DNA of 40,264 nt from an uncultured Collinsella sp. (GTDB lineage Bacteria; Actinomycetota; Coriobacteriia; Coriobacteriales; Coriobacteriaceae). Position numbers and translations under genes: made by a program. The DNA is taken from the NCBI GenBank assembly GCA_902492755.1, contig CABUNB010000021.1, forward strand, positions 1 to 40,264, written 5' to 3'. This document shows positions 8,682-17,359 of this stretch, piece by piece; within the stretch, counting starts at the first letter, position 1; each line of letters begins with the position of its first letter. The notes under the pieces are model-generated. The model was given only the letters and a program-made list of their open reading frames with translations, made no database searches and was not told the DNA's origin.

Positions 8682-8898
8682 ATCTCGATCTGTAACAGGT
8701 AGACGTCCAAAATCGGTTTTAGTGTTACAGATTTAGACAATTCGGCCCGGCATATTCCGTTTGTCTCGACCTGTAACATCTAAGCGGTCAAAAGTGGTCT
8801 ACATGTTACATATTGAGATTTTCGGCTTGGCCTGTGCGTTCATCTCGAACTGTAACAGCTAGGGCCGAAAAACTCGGCTAGATGTTACAGATTAAGAT
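8682..8898. repeat. array B of 57-bp palindromic units (three copies)
   Basis: Units at 8682-8738, 8763-8819 and 8842-8898 belong to the family at 3792-4008. The last unit again has the CTAGGGCCGAAA core, and spacers begin TTCGG. The array fills the gap between the convergent lacI1 and lacE2, ahead of the shared terminator. Arms are more degenerate than in array A (for example TACATATTGAGA in the second unit). Confidence 0.9.
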
Positions 8899-8925
8899 GA
8901 ACAGGAGGATGGGTGCGGTCTAAAC

Positions 8926-8969
8926 AAAATGGCCCGCGCATCACACATCGATGCACGGGCCATTTTTTT
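8926..8969. terminator. bidirectional terminator between lacI1 and lacE2
   Basis: AATGGCCCG pairs with CGGGCCATT; a T run follows on the plus strand and an A run precedes, giving a T-rich tail (TTTTGTTTA) on the minus strand. It can end both lacI1 and the lacG2-lacE2 operon. Confidence 0.85.
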
Positions 8970-8998
8970 GTCTGCGAGCGGCAGGTAGCGTCAGCGTC

Positions 8999-10759
8999 TT
9001 ATGCCTCGAGGTTTTCCTCGATCCAGTTGACGGCACCCTTGGGATCCTTAGTGAGGTCGATGTACTGTTTGCCCTTGGGCGACAGCAGCGTGATGCCCAG
9101 ACGGTCGGTGTCGGCCTTCATCTCGTTGTAATAGGTGCGAACCTGCGGAGCCAGAACGATGACGTTGTACTGGTCCATGATGGCGTAGTGGCTGCCGTAG
9201 GCACCGGCGTTGGCGGTAATGTCGATGCCCAGCTCGTCGGCGCCTTCCTTAAGCGCGTTGGCGAGCAGTGCAGAGGTGCCGGCGCCAGCGCACAGAACCA
9301 GAACCCTCAGATCCTTGCCCTTAAGGGCGGACGGAGCTGCGGAGGCCTCAGTGGCAGAAGCGGTCTCGACAACGGGAGCCTCAACGGCGGGGGCGGCAGC
9401 GGTCTTGACGGCCTTGACGGCCTTGGTCTCTTCTTCGGCCAGGGTCTCGGCCTCCTGCTTGCACAGGACGTTGTCGTAGGCCTTGCAGAACGGGTAGTAG
9501 ATCAAGAAGTCAACGACCAGCAGGACGACAACCAGGACCAGAGAGATCGGCTGGAAGTTGGTGTCGATGAAGGTGCCGATCGGTCCGGGGAGTGCCCACG
9601 GCATGGCATAGATAAAGCCGTTCATGCCCAAAAAGTCGATGAAGAACTTACCAATGAGGACGTTGGCCACGGGGGCAAACAGGAACGGGATCAGGAAGTA
9701 CGGGTTGAGGATGATGGGCGCGGCGAACAGCAGCGGCTCGTTGACGGCGAACATCACGGGTACGACAGAGGCTTTGCCGACGGCCTTGAGCTGCTTGGAG
9801 CGCATAAAGAGCAGGAAGATGATCGGGACAATGAACGTGGCGCCGGTGCCGCCGAGCTCGCCGATGTAGTTACCGAAGTTCTCGGTCAGGGCAAGGGCGG
9901 GGTGACCGCCGGCCTGCAGCGTGGCGAGGTTGGTGGTGATGTTGCCAAACAGTGCGGCGTTGAGGGCAGGCTTAACGACCGAGGGGCCGTGGATGCCCAT
10001 GAACCAGAACAGCGGAATCATGAACCAGATGAGGGCGAGACCGGCGTAGGAATCGGCGGCGGCGAACAGCGGGCTTACCAGCGTGGAGATGACGTTGGCA
10101 AACGGGACGGCCAAGCAGGTGCGGCAGATAACGTCGATGATGGCGACAAACAGGATGGAGAAGCTGAAGGCGAAGATGTCGCGGAAGTTCTGGGCGATGG
10201 CGCCGGGGACTTCTTTGGGCAGCTTGATGGTGATGTCGCGCTTAATGCAGAAGGCATAGATGTTGACCGTGGCAAATGCGGCGACAAAGGAGCTCAGCAG
10301 GCCCTTGGTGCCCATGTTGTCGGTAAAGAACACCGAGACATCGGCGCCGTCGATCTTGGCACTCGTCTGGGTAACGGCCAAGATGAGCATAGCGCACATG
10401 GCGGCGACCATGGTGCTCGTGGCGTTGATGGCCTTGCCGGCAGGCATACGGCGGTTCTTGGAGCCGGTCAGCGCGCTTGCGGTGGTGCCGGCGACCATGA
10501 TGCCCACGACGCCCATCGTGAAGTTGTAAACCTTGTTGCAGAAGTTCACGACGTCGACGTTCCACCAGTCGGGCAGCGTAAAGCCGCCGACCGTGGCGAC
10601 AACGCCCGGCAGGGTCGAAATAAGCAGGAAGACAGAAGAAGACAGGATGATGGGCATTGCTGCCAAAAAGCCGTCTTTAATGGCCTGAAGGTAGATGTTC
10701 TTAGAGACCTTGTCGAAGTACGGCTGGCCTTTCTCCAAGAACTTAACGATCGATTCCAT
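8999..10759 (-). CDS. lacE: PTS lactose/cellobiose-family EIICB, module 2
   Basis: 586 aa. IIC domain (~1-400) has GIHGPSVVKPA and VNEPLLFAAP; an Ala/Glu-rich linker (~410-480) leads to the IIB domain with phosphorylation Cys ~490 in VLVLCAGAGTSALL and the ending DTDRLGITLL and IDLTKDP. It transports and phosphorylates a beta-galactoside, with EIIA supplied in trans. GAGGAG precedes the ATG. Here the transporter follows its hydrolase gene (lacG2), the reverse of modules 1 and 3. N-terminal and IIB wording is closest to lacE1, which points to duplication of that pair followed by rearrangement. Confidence 0.88.
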   Translation of the reverse strand: MESIVKFLEKGQPYFDKVSKNIYLQAIKDGFLAAMPIILSSSVFLLISTLPGVVATVGGFTLPDWWNVDVVNFCNKVYNFTMGVVGIMVAGTTASALTGSKNRRMPAGKAINATSTMVAAMCAMLILAVTQTSAKIDGADVSVFFTDNMGTKGLLSSFVAAFATVNIYAFCIKRDITIKLPKEVPGAIAQNFRDIFAFSFSILFVAIIDVICRTCLAVPFANVISTLVSPLFAAADSYAGLALIWFMIPLFWFMGIHGPSVVKPALNAALFGNITTNLATLQAGGHPALALTENFGNYIGELGGTGATFIVPIIFLLFMRSKQLKAVGKASVVPVMFAVNEPLLFAAPIILNPYFLIPFLFAPVANVLIGKFFIDFLGMNGFIYAMPWALPGPIGTFIDTNFQPISLVLVVVLLVVDFLIYYPFCKAYDNVLCKQEAETLAEEETKAVKAVKTAAAPAVEAPVVETASATEASAAPSALKGKDLRVLVLCAGAGTSALLANALKEGADELGIDITANAGAYGSHYAIMDQYNVIVLAPQVRTYYNEMKADTDRLGITLLSPKGKQYIDLTKDPKGAVNWIEENLEA

Positions 10760-10872
10760 AGTTCACGCTCCTCTTTGCATGAAATCTTAATGGCATGGAC
10801 GTTGAAAACCTATATGGTCTCCCGCTTGCTAAAAGCCCGGGTGCAGGCGGGGTCGGTCCCAGGGGGAGAGAG

Positions 10873-10909
10873 GGGAGCGGCTGGGTTTGTATCGCATAGG
10901 GCCGCTCCC
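10873..10909 (-). other. intercistronic hairpin lacG2/lacE2
   Basis: GGGAGCGGC and GCCGCTCCC form a 9-bp GC stem in the 176-bp gap between lacG2 and lacE2, with no T run. It may attenuate or protect the downstream transporter message. Confidence 0.5.
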
Positions 10910-10935
10910 TTCTCGGGGGAAAGCGAGGCGATGCG

Positions 10936-12384
10936 CTACTGCGCGTCTGCCATAGTGTCGGCGAGCTCCTTGTACCAGAGTGCCGACTGCTTGATGTAGC
11001 GTTTTTGCGTGTCGAAGTTGATGTAGAACAGGCCGTAGCGCTTGTTATAGCCATTGGCCCACGAGAACTGGTCCTGCAGGCTCCAGATAAAGTAGCCCTG
11101 GACGTCGACGCCCTCGGCGCGCGCCTGGAGCACCTTCTCCATGTGCTGGTCGACAAAGTCGATGCGCTCGGGATCGGCGACGATGCCGTTTGCGTCGGGC
11201 TCGGGGTCCTTGTGGCCCAGGCCGTTTTCGGTGATATAGATGACGGGGAGGTTGGGATAGGTGGCGCTGATGTGCTTGAGCGTGTCGTAGAGGCCTTGCG
11301 GGTAGATGAGCCAATCCCAGTCGGTGGTGGGGATACCCGGCATATCGACCTGCTGCCCGACGCCCTTAAACTTAAAGCACGAGGTGCCCTTGTCGCCGGT
11401 GCCGTTAAAGCTGTTGGTGGACTCGCCATCGTAGGCGGCGATAAACGCCGACTGATAGTAGTTGAGGCCGAACATATCGTTGCGGGGCGCCGCCTTGGCG
11501 AGCTCCTCCATGTCGCTGTCCTCAACCGTAAGTGTGGCGTTGTTGGCGCGCAGAATCTCGTTGATGAGTGAGAGGGTGCGCGCGGAGTAGTGGCCCAGGA
11601 AGGCGCCGTCCATGATGAAGTCGGTGTAGAAGGCGTTGTACAGGTCGGCGGCGTGCTGGTCGGCGGGCGAGTCGGTGGCAGGATATGCCGGCGTCAGGAC
11701 GTTGACCATGCCAATGCGGCCGCCCAGGTGCTCGGTCTCGTCAAGATCCTTATACAGGTTGACGGCGCGGGCGTGGGCAACGAGCTCGTTGTGCTGGCTC
11801 TGGATGCCGCTCGTCACATCAAAGTGATGGTTGGGCGGGAAGTTGCCTTGGATGTATTGGGAGTGCGAGAGGCTGATGAGCTCGTTGATGGTGAACCAAT
11901 TCTTGACCTCGCGGAACTCGCGGAAGCAGAACTCGGCATAGCGCACATAGGCGTCGACGGTCTTGCGGTTGAGCCAGTCGCCCTGGTTGAACAGGGCGGC
12001 GGGGGAGTCAAAGTGATGCAGGGACACATAGGGCTCGACGCCATACTTTTTGCAGCAGGCGAACAACTCGTGGTAGTGCTTAACGCCCTCGGCGAGGGGC
12101 TCGGCATCGTTGCCGTTGGGGAAGATGCGGGTCCAGGCGATGGACACACGGATGGCGTTGAGTCCATGCTCGGCAGAAAGGCGGATATCCTCCTCGTAAC
12201 GGTTGTAGAAATCACTGGCCGGGTCGGGCAAAAAGCGACCCTGGGCGACAAGGTAATCGTCCCACATGGTCTTACCCTTGCCTGCCACCTTCGTGGAACC
12301 TTCCGTTTGGTACGCAGCGGTTGCGGCGCCCCAAACAAAGCCCTTCGGCAGCTGCTGTACGCGGTTTAGCAAAGACATATGCAT
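10936..12384 (-). CDS. lacG: GH1 6-phospho-beta-galactosidase, module 2
   Basis: 482 aa. GH1 fold with FVWGAATAAYQTEG, acid/base Glu ~168 in FTINEL, nucleophile Glu ~386 in ITENG, and the LacG-type phosphate loop FSWANGYNKRYG (Ser-Trp, Lys, Tyr retained). It cleaves a PTS-imported 6-phospho-beta-galactoside. It is the most diverged of the three LacG copies: the catalytic loop reads TINE rather than TFNE, and inner segments differ, so its aglycone preference may differ. Two starts are possible, ATG 12384 and ATG 12378; AGGG upstream suits the second slightly better. First gene of the lacG2-lacE2 operon, divergent from lacI2. Confidence 0.86.
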   Translation of the reverse strand: MHMSLLNRVQQLPKGFVWGAATAAYQTEGSTKVAGKGKTMWDDYLVAQGRFLPDPASDFYNRYEEDIRLSAEHGLNAIRVSIAWTRIFPNGNDAEPLAEGVKHYHELFACCKKYGVEPYVSLHHFDSPAALFNQGDWLNRKTVDAYVRYAEFCFREFREVKNWFTINELISLSHSQYIQGNFPPNHHFDVTSGIQSQHNELVAHARAVNLYKDLDETEHLGGRIGMVNVLTPAYPATDSPADQHAADLYNAFYTDFIMDGAFLGHYSARTLSLINEILRANNATLTVEDSDMEELAKAAPRNDMFGLNYYQSAFIAAYDGESTNSFNGTGDKGTSCFKFKGVGQQVDMPGIPTTDWDWLIYPQGLYDTLKHISATYPNLPVIYITENGLGHKDPEPDANGIVADPERIDFVDQHMEKVLQARAEGVDVQGYFIWSLQDQFSWANGYNKRYGLFYINFDTQKRYIKQSALWYKELADTMADAQ

Positions 12385-12401
12385 ACACCCTCTCGTCTAG
12401 C

Positions 12402-12417
12402 TGTTCGATATTGTGCG
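12402..12417. promoter_or_regulatory. candidate DeoR-type site in the lacG2 leader
   Basis: TGTTCGATATTGTGCG matches the lacF upstream site at 15 of 16 positions and lies about 18 bp from the lacG2 start, so a bound regulator would block early transcription. The protein is inferred. Confidence 0.45.
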
Positions 12418-12438
12418 TTTGCGCTCAGGAGGCTCCCT

Positions 12439-12479
12439 GGTTAGCGTTCAGGGGTGAAAAAGCCCGATAAACGCTAACC
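12439..12479. repeat. inverted repeat in the lacG2-lacI2 spacer
   Basis: Perfect 10-bp arms GGTTAGCGTT and AACGCTAACC are separated by 21 bp. It could be a leader hairpin of lacG2 or a dimer-binding site; no T run follows. Confidence 0.5.
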
Positions 12480-12497
12480 TAAAATGATTAGAACCAA

Positions 12498-12669
12498 AAT
12501 GAGCACGTGAACATTTGACAATGAGCACGTTAACATCCGGTTGGGATGTATAGAAACAAAACAACTTCAAACAGCCGCGAACGGTTGTATTTGTTCGGTA
12601 AGCGGTTTTGATTGACAGAAGTTTTCATGTTGTGGTATATGGCTCGGGTATTATGAGCACGTTATCAAT
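12498..12669. promoter_or_regulatory. three LacI2 operators in the lacG2-lacI2 spacer
   Basis: Sites at 12498-12515 (AATGAGCACGTGAACATT), 12520-12537 (AATGAGCACGTTAACATC) and 12652-12669 (TATGAGCACGTTATCAAT). The first two are centred 22 bp apart, two helical turns. The third lies just after a promoter-like TTGACA at 12612-12617 and TATATG at 12636-12641 that would drive lacI2. This suggests repression of both directions, possibly with looping. Confidence 0.72.
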
Positions 12670-12719
12670 GTATGTACGATGCGCCATGGGCGCGGGGAAT
12701 AGTTGGGAAGCAGGTTAGC

Positions 12720-13757
12720 GTGGAAGGCATGGCTCAGCAGACAAGGAATGGTCGTTCGGCGAGCGCGGCAGAGGTTGCGGCGCTCGCTGGCGTGAGCCGC
12801 CAGACTGTGTCTCGCGTGGTCAACGGTATGCCCAACGTGACGGAAAAGACGCGCAAGCGTGTGCTGGCCGCCATGGAAGAGCTGGGCTTTCGTCCCAATT
12901 TTGCTGGAACGGCGTTGCGCGGCGGGTCGTATCGTTCTATTGGCCTGTGCATGTACAACATCACGCGTGTCGGTAACCTGGCGACGCTCGAGGGTATCAT
13001 GCAAGCGGCGCGCGAGCACGATTTTGCCGTCACTATGATCGAGATGGGCGGCGACAAGCCCTATGCACTTGCCGATGCCTCGCGCCGCATGGTCGAGCGA
13101 CCCGTCGACGGCATGATTCTCAACATGAACCGCATGGCTCCCGATTTTGAGGAGTTTGTTCCCCAGCCGGGAGTGCGAACGGTCATCCTGTCCATGTATG
13201 CGCATCCGCGCTGCACGACGATCGACTCTGACCAGTATGGTTCGTGCGAGCTGTTGACCAATTATCTGCTGGAACATGGTCACTCGAATATGCGGTTTGT
13301 GGCGGGTCCGGAAAACTCGATTTCCTCGCGTTTTCGTGAGGCCGGTTGGCGCGATACGCTGGGTCGTGCTCATATCGATGCCGCTCCGATGCTGCGTGGC
13401 GATTGGAGTGCGGACAGTGGGTACGCCATGGGCGAGCGGATTGCGGCCGAGGTGCTTGCCGGCGGGTCGCAGGCGCCGACTGCCGTGCTTGCGGCAAATG
13501 ACCAGATGGCGCTGGGCGTTATCGCCGCGCTCGAGAACGCGGGCCTGTCCGTGCCCGACGACGTGAGCGTGGTTGGTATCGACGACGCACTCGAGGGACT
13601 TGTTCCTCACAATCGGCTGACGACGCTGCGATTTGATTTGCGCGGTGTCGGTAAGCTTGCGTTTGAGGCGGCGATTGGAGAGAACTCGTCTATCGAGGCG
13701 ATTCATGTGCCGAGTACGCTGGTCGAACGCTCGACTGTTAGGGACATACGGGGTTAG
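12720..13757 (+). CDS. LacI-family repressor, module 2
   Basis: About 345 aa. HTH reads ASAAEVAALAGVSRQTVSRV (recognition helix S-R-Q-T), then MPNVTEKTRKRVLAAMEELG and a full sensor domain (GYAMGERIAAEVL, AVLAANDQMALGV, VSVVGIDDALEGL). I favour GTG 12720, with AGG upstream; ATG 12729 (MAQQTRNG) is equally possible, since its only purine-rich stretch is too close. Divergent from lacG2-lacE2, with three operator copies between them. Expected to repress that operon and its own gene; inducer unknown. Confidence 0.86.
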   Translation: MEGMAQQTRNGRSASAAEVAALAGVSRQTVSRVVNGMPNVTEKTRKRVLAAMEELGFRPNFAGTALRGGSYRSIGLCMYNITRVGNLATLEGIMQAAREHDFAVTMIEMGGDKPYALADASRRMVERPVDGMILNMNRMAPDFEEFVPQPGVRTVILSMYAHPRCTTIDSDQYGSCELLTNYLLEHGHSNMRFVAGPENSISSRFREAGWRDTLGRAHIDAAPMLRGDWSADSGYAMGERIAAEVLAGGSQAPTAVLAANDQMALGVIAALENAGLSVPDDVSVVGIDDALEGLVPHNRLTTLRFDLRGVGKLAFEAAIGENSSIEAIHVPSTLVERSTVRDIRG

Positions 13758-13771
13758 GTCCTACTCAGTTT

Positions 13772-13909
13772 GTCTCGATTTGTAACAGGTAGACGGTCAA
13801 AAGCGGGCTACGTGTTACAGATTTAGATTCTTCGGAAAGAGCAATCCTGTTCGTCTCAATCTGTAACAGCTAGGGCCGAAAATCTCAGCTAGATGTTACA
13901 GATCGAGAT
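13772..13909. repeat. array C of 57-bp palindromic units (two copies)
   Basis: Units at 13772-13828 and 13853-13909 sit between convergent lacI2 and lacG3. The first is of the TAGACGGTCAAAAG type, the second of the CTAGGGCCGAAA type, so the order seen in arrays A and B is kept. The period is 81 bp. Confidence 0.9.
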
Positions 13910-13930
13910 AAACGGCTTCCGATCTGCACG

Positions 13931-13973
13931 AAAAGACCGGGGGCGGCGCGCCGTGTGACGTGCCGCCCCCGGC
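13931..13973 (-). terminator. terminator of lacE3-lacG3
   Basis: On the minus strand CCGGGGGCGGC pairs with GCCGCCCCCGG and is followed by TCTTTTCG. There is no T run on the plus strand. Confidence 0.75.
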
Positions 13974-14018
13974 TGAGAAATGGGGACAGGTTATGTGGGC
14001 AGGCAACCCCGCTAGTCT

Positions 14019-15458
14019 TTAGTCCAGACGACGGGTCTGCGCCACGTGCTTGTACCAGTAGGCGCTTGCCTTGGGCGTGCGCTTCTGGGTTTCAAAGTCA
14101 ACGTAGAAGAAGCCGTAACGCTTGTTATAGCCATTTGTCCAGGAGAACTGGTCCTGCAGGCTCCACAGGAAGTAGCCGCCCACGTTGACGCCCACCTCCA
14201 TAGCCTTGAGCAGCCAACGCAGGTGCTGCTCGATGTAGTCGATGCGCGGCTGGTCATCCACAAAACCGTCCTTGTAGGGGTCCTTGTAGCCCATGCCGTT
14301 CTCGGTGATGAAGATCTGCTTGTAGTTGGGGTAGCGCTGCTTAATGTAGACGAGCAGATCGAACAGACCCTCGGGATAGATGATCCAGTCCCAGTCGGTG
14401 GTGGGGATGCCGGGCTTGTTCACATGCTCGCCAATGCCCTTGACGCGCCAGCGGCCGGTGCCCTTCTCGCCCGTACCGTTGTGGTGCAGGTCGTTCTCGC
14501 CATCGTAAGCCTTCAAGAAACGGCACTGGTAGTTGTTGACACCCAGGTAGTCGTTGTAGAGCGCGGCCTCGCGCATAACCTCGAGGTCCTCGTCCAGGAT
14601 CTCGATGGTGCCGCCCGAGATGGCGGCCAGGCGGTTGGCACACTCGAGGGTGTCGGGAGCATAGTCGCCGCGGAAGGTGGCGTCGAGCAAAAACTGGTTT
14701 TGCAGCACGTGCTCGTTGTTGGCGGCCTTGATGTCGGCGGGGTCGTTCTCGTTGAGCGGGTACTTAAACTCCAGCGACTGGATGACGCCGATCTTGCCCT
14801 TAAAGCCGCCGTTGTGGAAGGCCAGCACGGCCTTGGCGTGAGCGAGCATCATGTTGTGCTCGCACTGGAAGGCCTCGGCCAGATGAGCTTTGACGCCGCC
14901 GGGGAAGGTGCCCTCGATGTAGGTGTTGGAGGCGTCGGCCCAGATCTCGTTAAAGGTGAACCAGTAGGTCACCTGGTCGGCGTACTCCTTAAAGCAGAAG
15001 GTGGCAAAGTCCACAAAGGCGTCGATGGTCTCGCGGTTGAGGAAGTCGCCCTTCTCGAAGAGGGGCAGCGGCGTATCGAAGTGATGCAGCGTGACAAACG
15101 GCTCAACGTGGTGCTTGTGGCACTCGGCAAACAGGTCGTGGTAGAACTGGACGCCCTCGGGGTTGATTTCGCCGGTGCCGTTGGGGAAGATGCGGCTCCA
15201 GGCAATGGAGAGGCGAATGCCGTTGATGCCGAACTCCTCGCACAGCTCCAGATCGACGGGGTACTGGTTGTAGAAGTCGGAGGCGGGATCGGGGGAGAAG
15301 CGGCCCTGGGCCTCCAGGAAGTCGTCCCAGGCGACCTTGCCCTTACCGTGGGTGCGGGTTTCGCCCTCTACCTGGTAGGCAGCGGTGGCGCCGCCAAAGA
15401 CAAAGTCCTTGGGAAACTGCGCGGGCGGGTTGGTGACGCTAGCAGGGTTAACGGACAT
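14019..15458 (-). CDS. lacG: GH1 6-phospho-beta-galactosidase, module 3
   Basis: 479 aa. Landmarks: FVFGGATAAYQVEG, acid/base Glu ~171 in TFNEI, nucleophile Glu ~386 in ITENG, and LacG-type phosphate loop FSWTNGYNKRYG (Ser ~439, Trp ~440, Lys ~446, Tyr ~448). Function: cleavage of lactose-6-P to galactose-6-P and glucose. Stretches such as VEPFVTLHHFDTP and FLNRETIDAFV make it the copy closest to canonical LacG, matching its canonical-looking transporter partner lacE3. The N-terminus is about 10 residues longer than in module 1. Only a weak GGAT binding site precedes the ATG, so translation may depend on the upstream lacE3. Confidence 0.88.
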   Translation of the reverse strand: MSVNPASVTNPPAQFPKDFVFGGATAAYQVEGETRTHGKGKVAWDDFLEAQGRFSPDPASDFYNQYPVDLELCEEFGINGIRLSIAWSRIFPNGTGEINPEGVQFYHDLFAECHKHHVEPFVTLHHFDTPLPLFEKGDFLNRETIDAFVDFATFCFKEYADQVTYWFTFNEIWADASNTYIEGTFPGGVKAHLAEAFQCEHNMMLAHAKAVLAFHNGGFKGKIGVIQSLEFKYPLNENDPADIKAANNEHVLQNQFLLDATFRGDYAPDTLECANRLAAISGGTIEILDEDLEVMREAALYNDYLGVNNYQCRFLKAYDGENDLHHNGTGEKGTGRWRVKGIGEHVNKPGIPTTDWDWIIYPEGLFDLLVYIKQRYPNYKQIFITENGMGYKDPYKDGFVDDQPRIDYIEQHLRWLLKAMEVGVNVGGYFLWSLQDQFSWTNGYNKRYGFFYVDFETQKRTPKASAYWYKHVAQTRRLD

Positions 15459-15482
15459 GATGATCCAATCGTCTAAATCGAA

Positions 15483-15514
15483 GGGCCAGCCGGCTGTTGA
15501 TGGTCGGCTGGCCC
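15483..15514 (-). other. intercistronic hairpin lacE3/lacG3
   Basis: GGGCCAGCC and GGCTGGCCC form a strong stem in the 66-bp gap, followed on the minus strand by TTCGATTTAG. It could act as a leaky terminator or mRNA-processing stop that lowers lacG3 relative to lacE3. Confidence 0.55.
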
Positions 15515-15524
15515 TGGGCGTTAC

Positions 15525-17300
15525 TTACTTCGAAAGCTGTTCGGAGACGAAGGCGAGAGACTTGTCGCCGTTCTGGGAGAGCTCGATGTACTGCTTACCG
15601 CGGCAGGCGACGCACTTGTTGCCCACACGCTCGCAGTCCTTCTGCAGGTCGGCCAGGTAGCTGGCGGCCTGCGGGGCCAGGACGACCAGATCAAAGTCGG
15701 GGAGCATGTCGACGTGGTTGCCATAGGCTTCGGCGGCGGTTTCAAGTTCGATGCCGCGCTCCTTGGCAGCCTTGGCCAACGCGTTGGCGAGCAGGCCCGA
15801 GGTGCCGCCGCCCTGGCAGAGCACGAGCACGCGCTTGCCGTTGAGGTCGCTGGCGGTCGTAGCCTCGGCAGCGGGTGCTGCGGAAGCGGCGGGGGCGTCG
15901 GTCTTCACGGCCTCGGCAGCAGCGCCGGCGGCAACGCTCTTGGCATCGGCCTTGCCCTGGAAGGCGTCGTTGAGCTTGGCGGCCTTCTCGGCGTTCTTGG
16001 CGGCGAGCTCCTCCTGGGAGATCTCGGCCTCCTCGGCGCACTTCTGGGCGTCATAGGCACGGAAGAACGGATAGTACAGGACAAAGTCGACGACCAAGAT
16101 AAGGGCGAGCATCACAAAGGCGAGCGGCTGGAAGCCCAAGCCCATGATGGTGCCGATGGGGCCGGGGACAGTCCAAGGCAGGGTGTACATAAAGCCGTTC
16201 ATGCCCAAGAAGTCGATAAAGATCTTGAGGATCCAGATGTTGGCGATCGGGGCAAAGACAAACGGGACAAAGAAGACGGGGTTGAGCACGATGGGCGCGG
16301 CGAACAGCAGCGGCTCGTTGACAGCAAAGCACACGGGGACGATGGCTGCCTTACCGACGGCACGCATCTCCTGGGATTTGGCCAGGAAGCAGAACATAAA
16401 GACCAGGACGAGCGTGGCGCCGGTGCCGCCCATGCAGACGACGAAGTACTGGGCACCCTGGGTCAGGACAGCGGAAGCGTGCTGGCCGGCCTGGAACGCA
16501 GCCAGGTTGTCGGTCATGTTGGCAACGAGAGCAGCGGCGATGGCGGGCTCGACGATCGAAGGGCCGTGGACGCCCACGAACCAGAAGAGGCTCATGGCGC
16601 CGTAGATTACAGCGAGGCCGATGTAGCCGTCGGCAGCGGTGAACAGGGGCTGGAACACCTGGATGACGCCCTGGGCAAAGCAGAAGCCAAAGGCAGCGCG
16701 GAAGACGATGTCAAAGACCCAAAAGACGGTGATGCAGACGGAGAAGGGGATGATGTCCTTAAAGGTCTGCGAGATGTTGGGCGGAACCTGCTCGGGCATC
16801 TTGACGGTGATGTTGCGCTTAATGAAGAACTTGTAGATGATGCCGGTCACAAACGCAGCGATAAAGGCGGTCAGCAGGCCCTTGGAACCAAGGTAGGTCG
16901 TGTTGAAGCCGCTGGCAGCGTCCGTGGCGATCGTGTCGCTCGAAAGGAGCAGGAAGCCGATGATGGCCGCGCACATGCACGAGATAAAGTTGATCTGGTT
17001 GTTCTTGGGCAGGTCGCGGTTCTGGGCGTCGGCGAAGTGCTTGGCCGTGGTGGCGGCACAGGCGATGGCCAGGATGCCCATGGAGTAGTTGTAGCACTTC
17101 CACAGGGCGTTGTTGATGTCATCGGGCCAGTAGAAGCCCCAGATGTTGGGGACCGAGGCTACCAGGCAGAAGATGGACGAGAAGATGATGATGGGGATGA
17201 CGGAGATAAAGCCGTCGCGGATCGCCTTGAGGTACTTGTTGCGGGCGATCGCGTTGAAAAAGGGCTGGCCCTTTTCGATGATGGCGATGAGTTGCTCCAT
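15525..17300 (-). CDS. lacE: PTS lactose-specific EIICB, module 3 (canonical LacE-like)
   Basis: 591 aa. The IIC domain closely follows staphylococcal/lactococcal LacE (RDGFISVIPIIIFSSIFCLVA, NQINFISCM, VPPNISQTFKDIIPFS, GVHGPSIVEPAIAA). A long Ala/Lys-rich linker (~415-485) leads to IIB with Cys ~495 in VLVLCQGGGTSGLL. The IIB tail (DCERVGNKCVACRGKQY) is unusual: it has two extra Cys and lacks the DTDRLG motif of the other two copies. It imports lactose as lactose-6-P, using an EIIA in trans. AGGAG precedes the ATG. First gene of lacE3-lacG3, divergent from lacI3. Confidence 0.9.
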   Translation of the reverse strand: MEQLIAIIEKGQPFFNAIARNKYLKAIRDGFISVIPIIIFSSIFCLVASVPNIWGFYWPDDINNALWKCYNYSMGILAIACAATTAKHFADAQNRDLPKNNQINFISCMCAAIIGFLLLSSDTIATDAASGFNTTYLGSKGLLTAFIAAFVTGIIYKFFIKRNITVKMPEQVPPNISQTFKDIIPFSVCITVFWVFDIVFRAAFGFCFAQGVIQVFQPLFTAADGYIGLAVIYGAMSLFWFVGVHGPSIVEPAIAAALVANMTDNLAAFQAGQHASAVLTQGAQYFVVCMGGTGATLVLVFMFCFLAKSQEMRAVGKAAIVPVCFAVNEPLLFAAPIVLNPVFFVPFVFAPIANIWILKIFIDFLGMNGFMYTLPWTVPGPIGTIMGLGFQPLAFVMLALILVVDFVLYYPFFRAYDAQKCAEEAEISQEELAAKNAEKAAKLNDAFQGKADAKSVAAGAAAEAVKTDAPAASAAPAAEATTASDLNGKRVLVLCQGGGTSGLLANALAKAAKERGIELETAAEAYGNHVDMLPDFDLVVLAPQAASYLADLQKDCERVGNKCVACRGKQYIELSQNGDKSLAFVSEQLSK

Positions 17301-17359
17301 GCAATGCTCCTAAGAGTCGGTGGGTTGGCAACGATGGTAGCTGTTGGCGTTCGGTTGCC

